Part shown: positions 7,380-16,911 of the stretch, in pieces
Numbering within the stretch: the stretch's first letter is position 1
How the letters are laid out: each line of letters starts with the position of its first letter
DNA from: CAZHZT01 sp964537285
GTDB lineage: Bacteria; Bacteroidota; Bacteroidia; Chitinophagales; Saprospiraceae
Direction of reading: 5' to 3'
Assembly: GCA_964537285.1 (NCBI GenBank)
Contig: CAZHZT010000118.1
Span: 1-18,512, forward strand
Length of the DNA stretch: 18,512 bases
Notes under the pieces: model-generated
The model's input: only the letters and a program-made list of their open reading frames with translations
Told to the model about the DNA's origin: nothing
Database searches by the model: none
Translations under genes and position numbers: made by a program

Positions 7380-10300
7380 ATACCTTCTGAATGGCTTGTA
7401 AATTCTGGTGCATACATACACTGTATCGTAGTGATTCCGTTCGAGAAATCCCCCCGGTGAATAGCTCTTAGCGGATATTCGAAAACATAAGTGCCTCGAG
7501 GTAAGTATTCTATGAAGAAATTGGTAGATGCATCGCGCGTACTTTCATAATAGCCGAGACCACCTTGCCATTTGTATTGACTCAACACGTTCATAGGCTC
7601 AAAGCCGGATGCACGCATATCTTTCATATGGACGTATTCCATTGGCCGGTCCACCCGGATTTCGATGCGTACCACCACCTTATCGCCAACCGCAACCGAA
7701 GAAGCATCTTGAACCGGATTTAGAACAGGACCGCGATCAGTAAGGGATTCGGTAAATAAAGACTTCTTAATCGTTAATGGTGTTTCTTCAAAGGTTTTGA
7801 TCTTATCCAGATCTTCAAAGTATTGCCAGTATACAGCCCCCCATGCGATGTGGCTGTTAGGATTTTCAACTGTAATCTGAGCCATGTCTTCATTTACCTC
7901 ATCACCTGCCCATTTTTGTTTGAAATATCCGGTACCCGCTTCCCTGTAGCGGCCCTCCATTTCAAGTTTTTTACCACCGATGCTAATATCGACGGGAGCT
8001 TCCTCCAAAAGCCAGTTGTCTCCGTTCATAAGAAGGGCATAAACTGCGGCAGAAGTTGCTTTAGTCGTTTTCCAGTGATTTGTTTGTTTATTTTTTAATA
8101 ACCAGATTTTTAACTCGTCTACAGCTTCGGAATCATTGGTTACCTCGGCAAAGGCTTCAATAAGTAAGGAATGGCTTTCAATTGGTAATTGATACCAATT
8201 GTAACCATAATCGGCTTTCCAGTAACGTCCTAGCTCTGGATGCAGCATAGAGCGTTCTTTTAATGAACGGATAATTTTTGCGGCGGTGTCTTGCTCATCA
8301 TTGCGGTGGAGAGCCAGAGAGAGCATTCCTTCCAAATAGGCCCCCTTGTTGAGCCAGTATTTTTCTGCTTGTCCTAAGTAGTATTCATGAACCTTTTGGG
8401 TCATGCCACTGAGCTCATTATTAGGGTAGAAAGAGCGGGTGTATAAGTAATGTATTTCCAGGTAGCCCAGGTGGTCGTCTTCCCAGGTGGTATAGCCCTT
8501 ATTTACTCTGCGTTGTAATTCCTGATATTGTTCTACGATCTTTTGATCAATAAATTTTATGGCTTTATTACTGATCCGTTGGGGATTACTCTGAGAAGAG
8601 TTAACCACTTGTGTCGCATTGAGTTTTGAAAGGTGACCAATACCTTCTGCAATGTATTGAGTAATATACCAGCTGTCACGCGCTCCCGGGAACCAGGAGA
8701 ACCCACCGCCAGGAGATTGCCTTTCTTCAAGCTCGGCCAAGGCTTGTGCTTGTTCGTCGGCCATGCGATTGAGGTCGAATAACAGAGCGATGTTTTTCTT
8801 TTGTTGCTCTTCATTCTGGGCGTTGAGCACCCAGGGTGTTTCTTCCAGGAGAGCAGATTTAAGCTCCTGGTTTTTACTTAAATTACTCAAAAATGCTGAA
8901 CTGCCCTGATCTTCAGGCATATTTCGCCATTGATCGAAAACTTGTTTTATACGTGGATGGGAATTTGCCACGCTTGTGGCCAGCGCATTCGCGTAATAGC
9001 GATTGAAAATCTGCTCTGAACACTCGTAGGGATATTCCATTAGGTATGGAAGTGCCTGCACAGCATACCAGGCTGGGTTAGAAGTGAATTCTAAAGTGTA
9101 AGAATGATTCTGAAGACTTTCTGAACTACTTCCACTTTTTAAACTTTCAAACACAAAGCGTTTCTTTTCTTTCCCTCTTACTGCCAGTGGTTTGGATTCG
9201 GTAACCAGCATCCGGTTCGTTAATACCGGAAGGGCATTCTCTTCTCCGTCTGCAAAATTACCCGATTTAGCTTTTACCCGGTAGATTAAGGCGGAAACCT
9301 TAGCTTTCGGAACTTCAAGCTCCCAATGGACAACAGTGGATTGTTTTCCTTTTACTTCAAATGCTTTTTGATTTTGACTTAATCCAAAAAGTTGATTTAC
9401 AGGCTGCATGCTTATGGCGTCAAAAAGTTCCAGTGTTGCCTGGCCGCTAAGTAAATCTTCTGTAAGGTTGTTGATCTTTGCCGGAAAGCTGATCTTATCT
9501 CCTTCCCTGAAGAAGCGAGGGGCATTCGGCAAGATCATCAGCTCTTTTTGTGTGACAATCGTTTTTTCAGAAAAAGCATATTCAAGGGCTTTGGTATGTG
9601 CAAAAAGTTGCAGTTTCCAGCGCGTAAGGGCTTCTTTCATTTTGAATTCTATCAACACATTTCCTTCAGCATCCGTTTTTAAGCTTGGCAAAAAGAAGGC
9701 GGTTTCTTCCAGGTTTGTCCTGATGGGTTGTTCAACGGTTGTTTCCGGATCTTTGGTTGAGTCATCGCTATCATAAGATAAGCCTTGTTCCATATCAGCA
9801 TTCGCATCTACTTGGTCAGAAAGAGGCTCCTCAGCAGCTGCTGTTTTGACTTCGGCATAAGCAAATGCTCTAGTACCTGCCTTTTCCATACTAAGAGATA
9901 TTCCGTCTGCCTGGCCGGCTCTTCTGGAACTAAGGAAGGCAATTCCTCCATACCCAGGATAATAACCATGCCAGTTGAGGCTAGGATATATTCGACTCGG
10001 AACTTGCTCAAATACAGTACTTCTGTAATAGCTTAAGCCTCTGGACCGGTTTCCTTCAAACCCTTTGGGCTGCATATCAAACATCATGGAAGAAGTAGGG
10101 TAGAAATGCGCATTCCATTGATGCGCAGTAAAGGCATCTAAAGAAGCATCGTACATAGAGGCTACCAGTTCTGCCGCTACTTTCTCTTTTCCGGGGCCGC
10201 TAATTTTGATCTGCCATTTTTCATCTGCTCCGGGTTGTAGTTTATCTCTGAAGCTCAGGTATTCAATATTCAGCTGCTTGTTGGACCAAGGAACGCTGAT

Positions 10301-13300
10301 CGTACCAGAGCCTTGATAGCTGCGATTATGCTTCATGAAACGCCAGTGATAATGAAAACCACCACGATGTTTTTCTTCAATAAGCTGCTCAAAGGATTTT
10401 ATTCCTTTCAATTCATTCCAACCGGCGGAAGTGATTTTTTTATCGTGTTCCCATTCAAATAACAGGTTGATAGGCTTCATTGATGAGCCTAATTTTAAGG
10501 AGGCAGTTTCTCCTACTTCGCAGGTGTTTTTATCTAAATAGAAAAAAGAATTTTCACTATCGGGTACTTCTTTTTCATTTGGATCAAATAAACTAAAATA
10601 TTTTTTAATTTCTAATTCGGATCCAAATTTGTCTTTTGTTTTTAAAATTAGTTTGTATTGACCAATAGGCCATTTACCTGAATTTAATTCAAGCGTTTTA
10701 TTTTCAGCTGTATTGAAACTCGTTTCTAACAATTTTTTAGAAACCGGCCAATTTTGGGGCAGATGTTCATCTCCATACGGGTCATGAGGAAAATCCTTAC
10801 GGAAGGCTTCTTCTGAAATGATTTGGGTGTCAGGTAAAGGCCAGTAGCGTTCCCGGAAGTCATTCTCAGGCGCATCAAGTAAAGCAATTTCTATCTCGCC
10901 TTCAGCTGGTTCGAATTGACCATTCAGGTTTTCTGTAGTTAGCTCAAGCGCCTTAAACGTTGCTCTGTTCATTTCTTCCTGAATATTGACATCTACTTTC
11001 AGTGCTATATGCCCGGCTGAGACAATTGTTTGAGAAGATTGTGTTTCGCCTGTAATATCAACAACCTCAGCGTAAACCGTGTAGTCAAATTGCGGTTTCC
11101 GGCCTTTAGGAATGGATCGGTCAGGCAGGGCGATGAATTTGATGTCAAAGTTCCCTTCCTCATCTGTTTTGGATTCGCCATTGGCAATTTCAGTATCTTC
11201 AGTGGCCCCTGGTCGATAAGAGAGATAATACCAGTAAAACCAATAGGGATATCGAACCCTTCTAACAACTCTGTACTTGACTGTAGCGCCGTCTACTGGA
11301 CTGCCGGCATACATCATGGCTGTTCCCTTCACATTGACTTCCTCGTCAAATTTATAACTTCCTTCGACAGGTTTAAATTGAACTTCAAAGCGGGGTCTTT
11401 TATACTCTTCCACTCTTAAATATTGCCGATCATTGCCTTTGTTGGACTGGATATACATTTGGCCTAATAACCCGGAACGGGGAGCAATGAAGCTTCCATT
11501 CACGGTTCCAAAATCATTGGTTCTTAATTTTAAACTTTCTACTTTTTGGTAATTCGCATCGTAAAAGGTGATTTCTACTTCCTGATTACTCAAAATCTTT
11601 GGTTGGCCTTCTCCGTCTTTTTCAGTAACAACTGCTTTGAAGTAGATTGTCTGCCCCGGACGATAAATAGAACGATCGGTGAAGAAAGTCGTTTGAGGGT
11701 TTGACATTGACTCCGTCCAGCTTCCATATCCATAATAATTTTCGTTTAGGGAAAGTACATCCTGCCCTTTAGAAAAAATTATCCGGTAGGATTTGTTTTC
11801 CCTCAGATTGGTTTTAATATAACCCACACCGTCAGAGAAAAACTCACGTTCTTTTTTCCAGCGTTGTCCCAGAAGACCGTTTTCCCGGCGGAAAATTTCC
11901 GCTTTAACGCTCGATAAGGGGGTTCCGGTTTCTCGATCAGCTACATAAAACTCCCACGCCTGGTCCCGGTTATTTCGAACCCAATAACCAATACGGGAAA
12001 TTTGAAACTGCTCGTAGTGAAGGATTGCTTCCGGATCCGTTATAGAGGGTAAAGTAGAGCAAGTAAGCACATAATTACCAAGTGGAAGTTCAGGGATCTT
12101 AATTTCTGTAGAATGACTGTGATAGTCGCCATCATTGGGAAGGTCAACGATCCATTCTTTGTAAGGATTGATTTTTTCTAAATTTTCCGGCAGCTCAGAG
12201 CGTCGCATCTCTCTTATTTTATCTGCTTCATCCTGATCAACAGCCAGTAATCTAAAATGTGCTTTAGTTAGGTTTTGATGTTGTATTAAAGCCAGTTGCG
12301 GTTTTTCAGGAAGATTGACTTCTTCAATGGTGAATTGTATAGAAGGGACTTCGATTTCTGCTTGTATGCGCTTGCAATGTGCTGCACCATAAGAAGTGGG
12401 ATAAGCCTTTATAGCCTCTTCGCAAATTTCGTGTGCTGTTCTTTTACTCCACTTGTACGCATTGTCTATACCAGCTTTGTATTTGCTGGATTGAGATAAG
12501 TGCATTCTGGCAAGTTTAGCACTAATTTCCGCGTAGCTTTCATGATTGCTGTATTTAGATCTCAATGCTTCAAGGGCAGATAAATAAAGAGCATCTTTGT
12601 GCCCCTGTATTCCTTTTTGATAGGCGAATTCCAATCTTTGAAGGTCAGCATCAACAAGGGCTGCTTTTTCGCCTTGTTCAAGCCGAAAAGACAGAAGCTG
12701 TTGATATATTAAAAGGGCCTGAAATTCAGGTGCATCTTGTTGTTGAGCAGTAAAGGTATGTTTTATGAACGTTTCTAAGGGAGCAAAAGCCTGATCATCG
12801 GAAAGGTAGAAGGAATAAGATGGTTTAGTCAGATATGACCGTTGATTACTCAATTGATTTAGCGCACGATGTACGAGAAAGTCATATAAAGTAGGACGGA
12901 AGTTGGAGGTGTTTTTCCCCTCATCCACAATACTTTGAAAGTCATTTAAATCTACTTTTTTCAGCTCATCATTTTCGATAGAAGCAAACAGTAGTTTCCG
13001 GCTTTCTTCCGTGAAATCAGCCGGGGTCCAGGCAAGAAGATCTTCGGGAAGGTCTCCGGTTGTGGTACTGCGATTAGACAACCTCCATTGGTTATTATCA
13101 AGGTATTGAAGATAAGCTTCTGCCAGAATGGATTGCAGGATGGGGCGAGCCGGAAACTCAGTCATATCGATTTCCTTGTTCAGGCCAATCATGGCCTGAA
13201 CAAGGCCGTCTTCCTCTAACTGGCTGATATATTTACTTTGATATAAAAGGCATTTGACCAGCTGAGCCGGGTTATTAGACGATTTTACTTTTTTATACAA

Positions 13301-13495
13301 TTTTTTGACCTCTTCAAAGGCAGAGCGCGGGAGCCCTTGTTGCTCAAGAGAGTCAATCGTTTTCCACTCTTTTGTAAAAGGGTCATTAGAGAAATGATCC
13401 ATATAATGGGTTTCGTTTTTGTTTTGAAATTTAAAATTAAAAAAGATTATAGAGATTAAACCCAAGACGATAAAATAAATGGGAAGGTTTTTCAT
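7361..13495 (-). CDS. Alpha-2-macroglobulin family protein
   Basis: 2044 residues from the ATG at 13495. The N-terminus (MKNLPIYFIVLGLISIIFFN) is a hydrophobic signal or membrane anchor with no lipobox Cys, unlike the lipoprotein form of E. coli YfhM. Residues about 30-390 are mainly helical. Macroglobulin beta-sandwich domains follow, including the MG2 motif SIYRPGQTIYFKA (around 612) and VEEYKRPRFEV (around 700). An acidic low-complexity linker sits near 1220-1257. The A2M domain carries TRWKLQLFAHT (Trp1293). The thioester-domain motif is YPYECSEQIF, so the reactive Cys1492 and Gln1495 of the C-x-E-Q motif are present and a thioester is possible. PGGGFSWFPG in the alpha/alpha-toroid and a C-terminal receptor-like domain (YVFEYPLRAIHRGDF) follow. 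Bacterial A2Ms are thought to trap foreign proteases in the periplasm. The usual partner pbpC is not adjacent. The gene is intact. Confidence 0.95.
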   Translation of the reverse strand: MKNLPIYFIVLGLISIIFFNFKFQNKNETHYMDHFSNDPFTKEWKTIDSLEQQGLPRSAFEEVKKLYKKVKSSNNPAQLVKCLLYQSKYISQLEEDGLVQAMIGLNKEIDMTEFPARPILQSILAEAYLQYLDNNQWRLSNRSTTTGDLPEDLLAWTPADFTEESRKLLFASIENDELKKVDLNDFQSIVDEGKNTSNFRPTLYDFLVHRALNQLSNQRSYLTKPSYSFYLSDDQAFAPLETFIKHTFTAQQQDAPEFQALLIYQQLLSFRLEQGEKAALVDADLQRLEFAYQKGIQGHKDALYLSALEALRSKYSNHESYAEISAKLARMHLSQSSKYKAGIDNAYKWSKRTAHEICEEAIKAYPTSYGAAHCKRIQAEIEVPSIQFTIEEVNLPEKPQLALIQHQNLTKAHFRLLAVDQDEADKIREMRRSELPENLEKINPYKEWIVDLPNDGDYHSHSTEIKIPELPLGNYVLTCSTLPSITDPEAILHYEQFQISRIGYWVRNNRDQAWEFYVADRETGTPLSSVKAEIFRRENGLLGQRWKKEREFFSDGVGYIKTNLRENKSYRIIFSKGQDVLSLNENYYGYGSWTESMSNPQTTFFTDRSIYRPGQTIYFKAVVTEKDGEGQPKILSNQEVEITFYDANYQKVESLKLRTNDFGTVNGSFIAPRSGLLGQMYIQSNKGNDRQYLRVEEYKRPRFEVQFKPVEGSYKFDEEVNVKGTAMMYAGSPVDGATVKYRVVRRVRYPYWFYWYYLSYRPGATEDTEIANGESKTDEEGNFDIKFIALPDRSIPKGRKPQFDYTVYAEVVDITGETQSSQTIVSAGHIALKVDVNIQEEMNRATFKALELTTENLNGQFEPAEGEIEIALLDAPENDFRERYWPLPDTQIISEEAFRKDFPHDPYGDEHLPQNWPVSKKLLETSFNTAENKTLELNSGKWPIGQYKLILKTKDKFGSELEIKKYFSLFDPNEKEVPDSENSFFYLDKNTCEVGETASLKLGSSMKPINLLFEWEHDKKITSAGWNELKGIKSFEQLIEEKHRGGFHYHWRFMKHNRSYQGSGTISVPWSNKQLNIEYLSFRDKLQPGADEKWQIKISGPGKEKVAAELVASMYDASLDAFTAHQWNAHFYPTSSMMFDMQPKGFEGNRSRGLSYYRSTVFEQVPSRIYPSLNWHGYYPGYGGIAFLSSRRAGQADGISLSMEKAGTRAFAYAEVKTAAAEEPLSDQVDANADMEQGLSYDSDDSTKDPETTVEQPIRTNLEETAFFLPSLKTDAEGNVLIEFKMKEALTRWKLQLFAHTKALEYAFSEKTIVTQKELMILPNAPRFFREGDKISFPAKINNLTEDLLSGQATLELFDAISMQPVNQLFGLSQNQKAFEVKGKQSTVVHWELEVPKAKVSALIYRVKAKSGNFADGEENALPVLTNRMLVTESKPLAVRGKEKKRFVFESLKSGSSSESLQNHSYTLEFTSNPAWYAVQALPYLMEYPYECSEQIFNRYYANALATSVANSHPRIKQVFDQWRNMPEDQGSSAFLSNLSKNQELKSALLEETPWVLNAQNEEQQKKNIALLFDLNRMADEQAQALAELEERQSPGGGFSWFPGARDSWYITQYIAEGIGHLSKLNATQVVNSSQSNPQRISNKAIKFIDQKIVEQYQELQRRVNKGYTTWEDDHLGYLEIHYLYTRSFYPNNELSGMTQKVHEYYLGQAEKYWLNKGAYLEGMLSLALHRNDEQDTAAKIIRSLKERSMLHPELGRYWKADYGYNWYQLPIESHSLLIEAFAEVTNDSEAVDELKIWLLKNKQTNHWKTTKATSAAVYALLMNGDNWLLEEAPVDISIGGKKLEMEGRYREAGTGYFKQKWAGDEVNEDMAQITVENPNSHIAWGAVYWQYFEDLDKIKTFEETPLTIKKSLFTESLTDRGPVLNPVQDASSVAVGDKVVVRIEIRVDRPMEYVHMKDMRASGFEPMNVLSQYKWQGGLGYYESTRDASTNFFIEYLPRGTYVFEYPLRAIHRGDFSNGITTIQCMYAPEFTSHSEGISVEVH

Positions 13496-13754
13496 GGATT
13501 TATTAATGTATTTTATTCATGATCAAAATTGATGCTTTCGACAATTGAAACTTGTCCAAGTTAGTATTTCATTACATCTGTTTAGATGACAAATGTTAGC
13601 AAAAGGCACTTTGTTTTAGGTATTTAACGCATCTTTAACTTGATTTCGTACGAAAAGAAGTAGAGGTTTTAAAGTTTAGAGAGCATTAGCTCTTCCAAAA
13701 GCTGTGCCAGCAGCGAAGTAACTTAGCCTGTCGGCGCCAGCCAAAGGAAAAAAA

Positions 13755-14816
13755 TTAGGAAAAGCGGGAAAGATCAACGGAAGGATCAAGTGCCGTCCCA
13801 TGGCATAAATGATTAGTAAAATGCTCCGCCCAAAAAGGACTCAGTGAAGCGCCTTTAGTGCCCATTCCGTTGAAAATGTATAAGTTGGGAAGCTCCGGAT
13901 GCCGGCCTATCAAGGGCCTCCGGTCTTTAATCGCAGGCCGGATAGCTGCCCGGCGGTCAATAATTTCATATGGAATACGCAGAGATTCTCTCAGCTGATT
14001 TTCTAATTCTTCCTGCTTTTCTTTGGTAGTTGCGTAATCCAGTTTTTTCCATTCATAAGTAGAGCCAATCCAATAAATATCCTTTTGTGGAGTAGGGACA
14101 ATGAAAAGGCGGCCAAGCTTAAAAATGTGTTCAAAATCTGCATTTGGAATATGGGCTAGTAATATTTCGCCTTTAACCACATCAAAGGGAAGAAACTCGA
14201 AGAAAGGATTGATTCTACCCCTGTCGCCCTCACAAAAAATAATAGCCTTAGCACTTATATGTTTGTACTCAATACGATCATCGGTAAAGGTCAATTGGGC
14301 GTAATCAAAATTCTCGGGAAGCAGCAGGTTTTCAATTATCAGGTGTTTGCGATAAATACTGATCAGAATTCCAAGGTCAACATGGCCTCCGCCCGTAATT
14401 TCCCCGCACAATCCATTCAGGTTGAGTTTTTCTTTCAGATCAGCTTGTATCGATGGTTTTTTAAGATAGGTGAGGTATTCTTCCTGTCCCATTCTCAGAT
14501 ACCATTGATTTTCTTCCTTTACATTATGCATCCTGCGGATGATGCTTCTTAGGTGCAGAAGGGGAGTGCTTAACAATTTTTCCAACTCGCGGTAAGTACT
14601 GATTGCTTTGGGGAGTAAATCGTCTATTCGCCAACTTTTGACCAATAGTTTTCCGGTTACCGGATTTAAGATGCCGGCAGCCACCGACGAGGAAGCGCCC
14701 TCATGGCCTTTATCAATCAATAGCACATTTTTGCCTTCCGCCATTAAATGGTAGGCAAGCATGCTTCCGGCGATTCCCTGGCCGATTATCAGATAGTCCG
14801 TTTTGACTGACGACAT
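13755..14816 (-). CDS. FAD-dependent oxidoreductase, DAO (D-amino-acid oxidase-like) family
   Basis: 353 residues from the ATG at 14816. The N-terminal Rossmann motif YLIIGQGIAGSMLAYHL contains GxGxxG (Gly12, Gly14, Gly17), and an acidic residue ends beta-2 (LLIDKG). SSSVAAGILNPVTGK is the usual FAD-contact segment after it. The C-terminal part has RRAAIRPAIKDRRPLIGRHP and IFNGMGTKGASLSPFWAE, the second flavin-binding block of DAO and MnmC-type domains. The substrate-binding middle region is divergent, so glycine oxidase (ThiO), MnmC-like or another amine oxidase activity cannot be assigned. It has no signal peptide. It starts 5 nt after the stop of the upstream thioredoxin-fold gene, so the two are probably one transcript. 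The 259-nt spacer to the macroglobulin gene holds only a small AGAGC/GCTCT hairpin near 13680. Confidence 0.88.
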   Translation of the reverse strand: MSSVKTDYLIIGQGIAGSMLAYHLMAEGKNVLLIDKGHEGASSSVAAGILNPVTGKLLVKSWRIDDLLPKAISTYRELEKLLSTPLLHLRSIIRRMHNVKEENQWYLRMGQEEYLTYLKKPSIQADLKEKLNLNGLCGEITGGGHVDLGILISIYRKHLIIENLLLPENFDYAQLTFTDDRIEYKHISAKAIIFCEGDRGRINPFFEFLPFDVVKGEILLAHIPNADFEHIFKLGRLFIVPTPQKDIYWIGSTYEWKKLDYATTKEKQEELENQLRESLRIPYEIIDRRAAIRPAIKDRRPLIGRHPELPNLYIFNGMGTKGASLSPFWAEHFTNHLCHGTALDPSVDLSRFS

Positions 14817-14821
14817 AAATC

Positions 14822-15334
14822 CTATTTTTCAACATAATTTTCCTTGTAATCGGACCAAGGCGTATTCTTGAAACTATCCGTAGCAAAGAAGGATAGCATC
14901 ATCAAAAATTCTTCAGCAGGGTGAAATCCGGGAACAGGTTGAATGACTTGCAGGTTTTCGTCTAGAAAAACTGTAGAAGGGTAGCTCATTCTCCCACGCA
15001 ATATTTTTGATGCAAGGGTATGGTGTTTTCTGGTTTTATTGAACCGGAATACTTGCCCGTTGAATTGAATGTTCTCTCTGTGCTCGGCATTGAACTTGAT
15101 GCAATAGTAGTTCTCGTTTACATAATCAATAATCTTTTCATGATTAAAGGTCTGCTGGTCCATTCGCTTGCACCAGGCACACCAGCTTGTGTAGACATCC
15201 ACAATGACTTTCCGTTTTTCGGTTTGGCTTGCTTGTTGGACATCCTCCCAGGTCATCCAATTGATTTGCGAAAAGGAAGGTTTGGATATACCTGTTATTA
15301 TTAGTATTGTGAACAGCAAATATTTTTGGCACAT
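14822..15334 (-). CDS. Secreted thioredoxin-fold protein with WCAWC active site
   Basis: 170 residues from the ATG at 15334 (MCQKYLLFTILIITGISKPS), chosen because it places a clean signal peptide at the N-terminus with cleavage near SFSQ. Upstream in-frame starts at 15397 (ATG) and 15412 (TTG) would put 21-26 polar residues in front. The thioredoxin fold shows VIVDVYTSWCAWCKRMDQ with the redox pair Cys52 and Cys55, a cis-proline context SYPSTVFLDE (Pro119), and a final PVPGFHPAEEFL helix. This resembles the periplasmic thioredoxin-like (DUF255/thioredoxin_7) proteins of Bacteroidota. A Cys2 after Met1 is not a lipobox. Likely a periplasmic disulfide reductase or isomerase. It is 5 nt upstream of the FAD oxidoreductase on the same strand. 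Confidence 0.88.
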   Translation of the reverse strand: MCQKYLLFTILIITGISKPSFSQINWMTWEDVQQASQTEKRKVIVDVYTSWCAWCKRMDQQTFNHEKIIDYVNENYYCIKFNAEHRENIQFNGQVFRFNKTRKHHTLASKILRGRMSYPSTVFLDENLQVIQPVPGFHPAEEFLMMLSFFATDSFKNTPWSDYKENYVEK

Positions 15335-15462
15335 ATTGAAGCAATAACTTAATTTAGTTTTCCCATTGATTAGATTGTAAAAAACAGCAATTTTCATGAC
15401 AATGCTGTGCAAAAAAAGGACTTTAAAATAAGTTTAACAGCAAAAAATACTTCTGAAAACGC

Positions 15463-15483
15463 TTAACCGGAAACGGAGAACGA
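15463..15483 (+). repeat. Three degenerate NNAACGG heptamers
   Basis: In phase, the plus strand reads TTAACCG, GAAACGG, AGAACGA. This is the same NNAACGG heptamer as at 3946-3980, more degenerate, followed by a purine-rich GAGAGAAGG. It lies 15 nt beyond the ribD stop codon. The shared unit length and core support a common repeat family, but three imperfect copies are weak evidence on their own. Confidence 0.5.
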
Positions 15484-15498
15484 GAGAGAAGGCAGCTT

Positions 15499-16539
15499 TT
15501 AAGGCGAGAAAAAGATGACTTCATCATTGGAAATGGAAAGTTGTTGCAGTTTTTGTTTAGGGAAGATTGGGGCTTTTACGCCCGAGTGAAGAAATTTATC
15601 CGTATATATAATGCGTGCTTCTTGCCACAGGTTCTGCTCAACGAAGCTATGGATTAATTGAGCGCCGCCTTCTACGAGGAGAGTCGATTTTTTTGCTTCA
15701 AACAATAGATTAAGTATTTCCGGCAGAAGATTTTTATCAAAAGGCAGGGATAAGAATTGAGTATTGGGGTAAGCAGGGAAAGGGGGAACGGACTGTGTGA
15801 CCACCCAGGTAGGGGATTCGCCATCAAATAAATGAAGACCGGGCGGAAGGTTGAGGTGTTTGTCCAAAACGATTCTTAAAGGGGAATGGCCGGTGAAAAA
15901 GCGATTGGTGAGCCTGGGGTTATCTGTAAGAGCTGTATTTGTACCGACAATGATGGCATCTGTTTCGCTGCGCCATTTATGCGTAAGCCTCTTGGTATAG
16001 GCATTACTCAGCCATACTTGTTGTTCCTTTTTTCCTATAAATCCATCTTTAGATTGTGCGAATTTAAGGATAATGTACGGCTTTTGGTGGGTAACAAAGT
16101 GATTCCGAATACGGCTTGCATATTGAGAATCAGGGAGTTCATCCATGATCATTACTTCTATGCCGGCAGCTCTGAGCCTTTGTACTCCTTGTCCGGAAAC
16201 CCCTGGGGTTTGATCCAATGATGCGATTACCACTTTTTTTATCTTTTCTCGTATAATAAGGTCCGTACACGGAGGCGTTTTACCATGTATACAACAGGGT
16301 TCCAGTGAAACATATAAGGTGGATTGAGAAATCAAATGCCGATTGGAAGGATGGACGCTGTTAACGGCATTGACCTCAGCATGGGCAGCCCCGTAAGCCT
16401 GATGGTAACCTTCACCGATAATCCGCTCCTTGTGTACGAGAATGGCTCCAACTGTTGGATTCGGAGAAGTGTAACCACTTCCCAACATAGCCAGCTGAAA
16501 GCATCTTTGAAGGTAAGAGGAATGAATATTGGAATGCAT
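15499..16539 (-). CDS. ribD: Bifunctional riboflavin biosynthesis deaminase/reductase RibD
   Basis: 346 residues from the ATG at 16539. RibD performs the second and third steps of riboflavin synthesis after GTP cyclohydrolase II: deamination of the diaminopyrimidine and NADPH-dependent reduction of its ribosyl side chain. The N-terminal deaminase shows SPNPTVGAILV, HAE (zinc ligand His53, catalytic Glu55) and EPCCIHGKTPPC, giving zinc ligands Cys82 and Cys91 with the normal spacing. An extra Cys83 sits beside Cys82. The reductase domain follows from about residue 150 with KFAQSKDGFIG, DAIIVGTNTALTDNPRLT and LLVEGGAQLIHSF. Length is usual. No other rib gene is nearby and no FMN riboswitch is visible upstream, so regulation is not apparent. 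The gene is separated by 164 nt from the thioredoxin-fold gene downstream. Confidence 0.96.
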   Translation of the reverse strand: MHSNIHSSYLQRCFQLAMLGSGYTSPNPTVGAILVHKERIIGEGYHQAYGAAHAEVNAVNSVHPSNRHLISQSTLYVSLEPCCIHGKTPPCTDLIIREKIKKVVIASLDQTPGVSGQGVQRLRAAGIEVMIMDELPDSQYASRIRNHFVTHQKPYIILKFAQSKDGFIGKKEQQVWLSNAYTKRLTHKWRSETDAIIVGTNTALTDNPRLTNRFFTGHSPLRIVLDKHLNLPPGLHLFDGESPTWVVTQSVPPFPAYPNTQFLSLPFDKNLLPEILNLLFEAKKSTLLVEGGAQLIHSFVEQNLWQEARIIYTDKFLHSGVKAPIFPKQKLQQLSISNDEVIFFSP

Positions 16540-16911
16540 TAAATTTTTATTTTTAAATTAAGAAACAAATACTTACATTTGCGCTGCTATTAGCAAATCT
16601 TAGGATAATTCTTGAATTATCTGGTTTTTTCAATACAATATTTTATTATTTCTTTGGGTTTAATTCATTTAATTTGGTATCTTGAGAAAATGTTTGATCA
16701 AAATGTTTTTTGCTTTCTACCAATGAATCAATAATGGACTAATGCTTCAAATGAATTGACAGATATTTTACCACCAACACCCCTAAATCCGCCAGGAATT
16801 CCACCCAACGCATCTTTTGATTCTGCGAAGAATGAAATTTATGGCTCTTAAAGACCCGTAATTATCAAAGACAAAATTATTTTTTAATTCGTTAACAAAA
16901 AAATCTAGGAA
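16540..16911. other. Divergent intergenic region between ribD and the HNH-like/AP2 gene
   Basis: 372 AT-rich bases. Near ribD there is an inverted repeat ATTTGC/GCAAAT (16577-16582 and 16593-16598), preceded on the plus strand by TACATTTG (16574-16581), an exact match to the -7 pattern TAnnTTTG but with no TTG at the right distance. From 16735 to 16851 the plus strand has an open, proline-rich 38-codon frame (TDILPPTPLNPPGIPP) that ends at TAA and has no start codon. It could be a gene remnant or chance. Nothing else is recognisable. Confidence 0.45.

Noticed and set aside
16540..16700. Possible FMN riboswitch upstream of ribD
   Set aside because: None of the conserved RFN-element segments is visible in the spacer.
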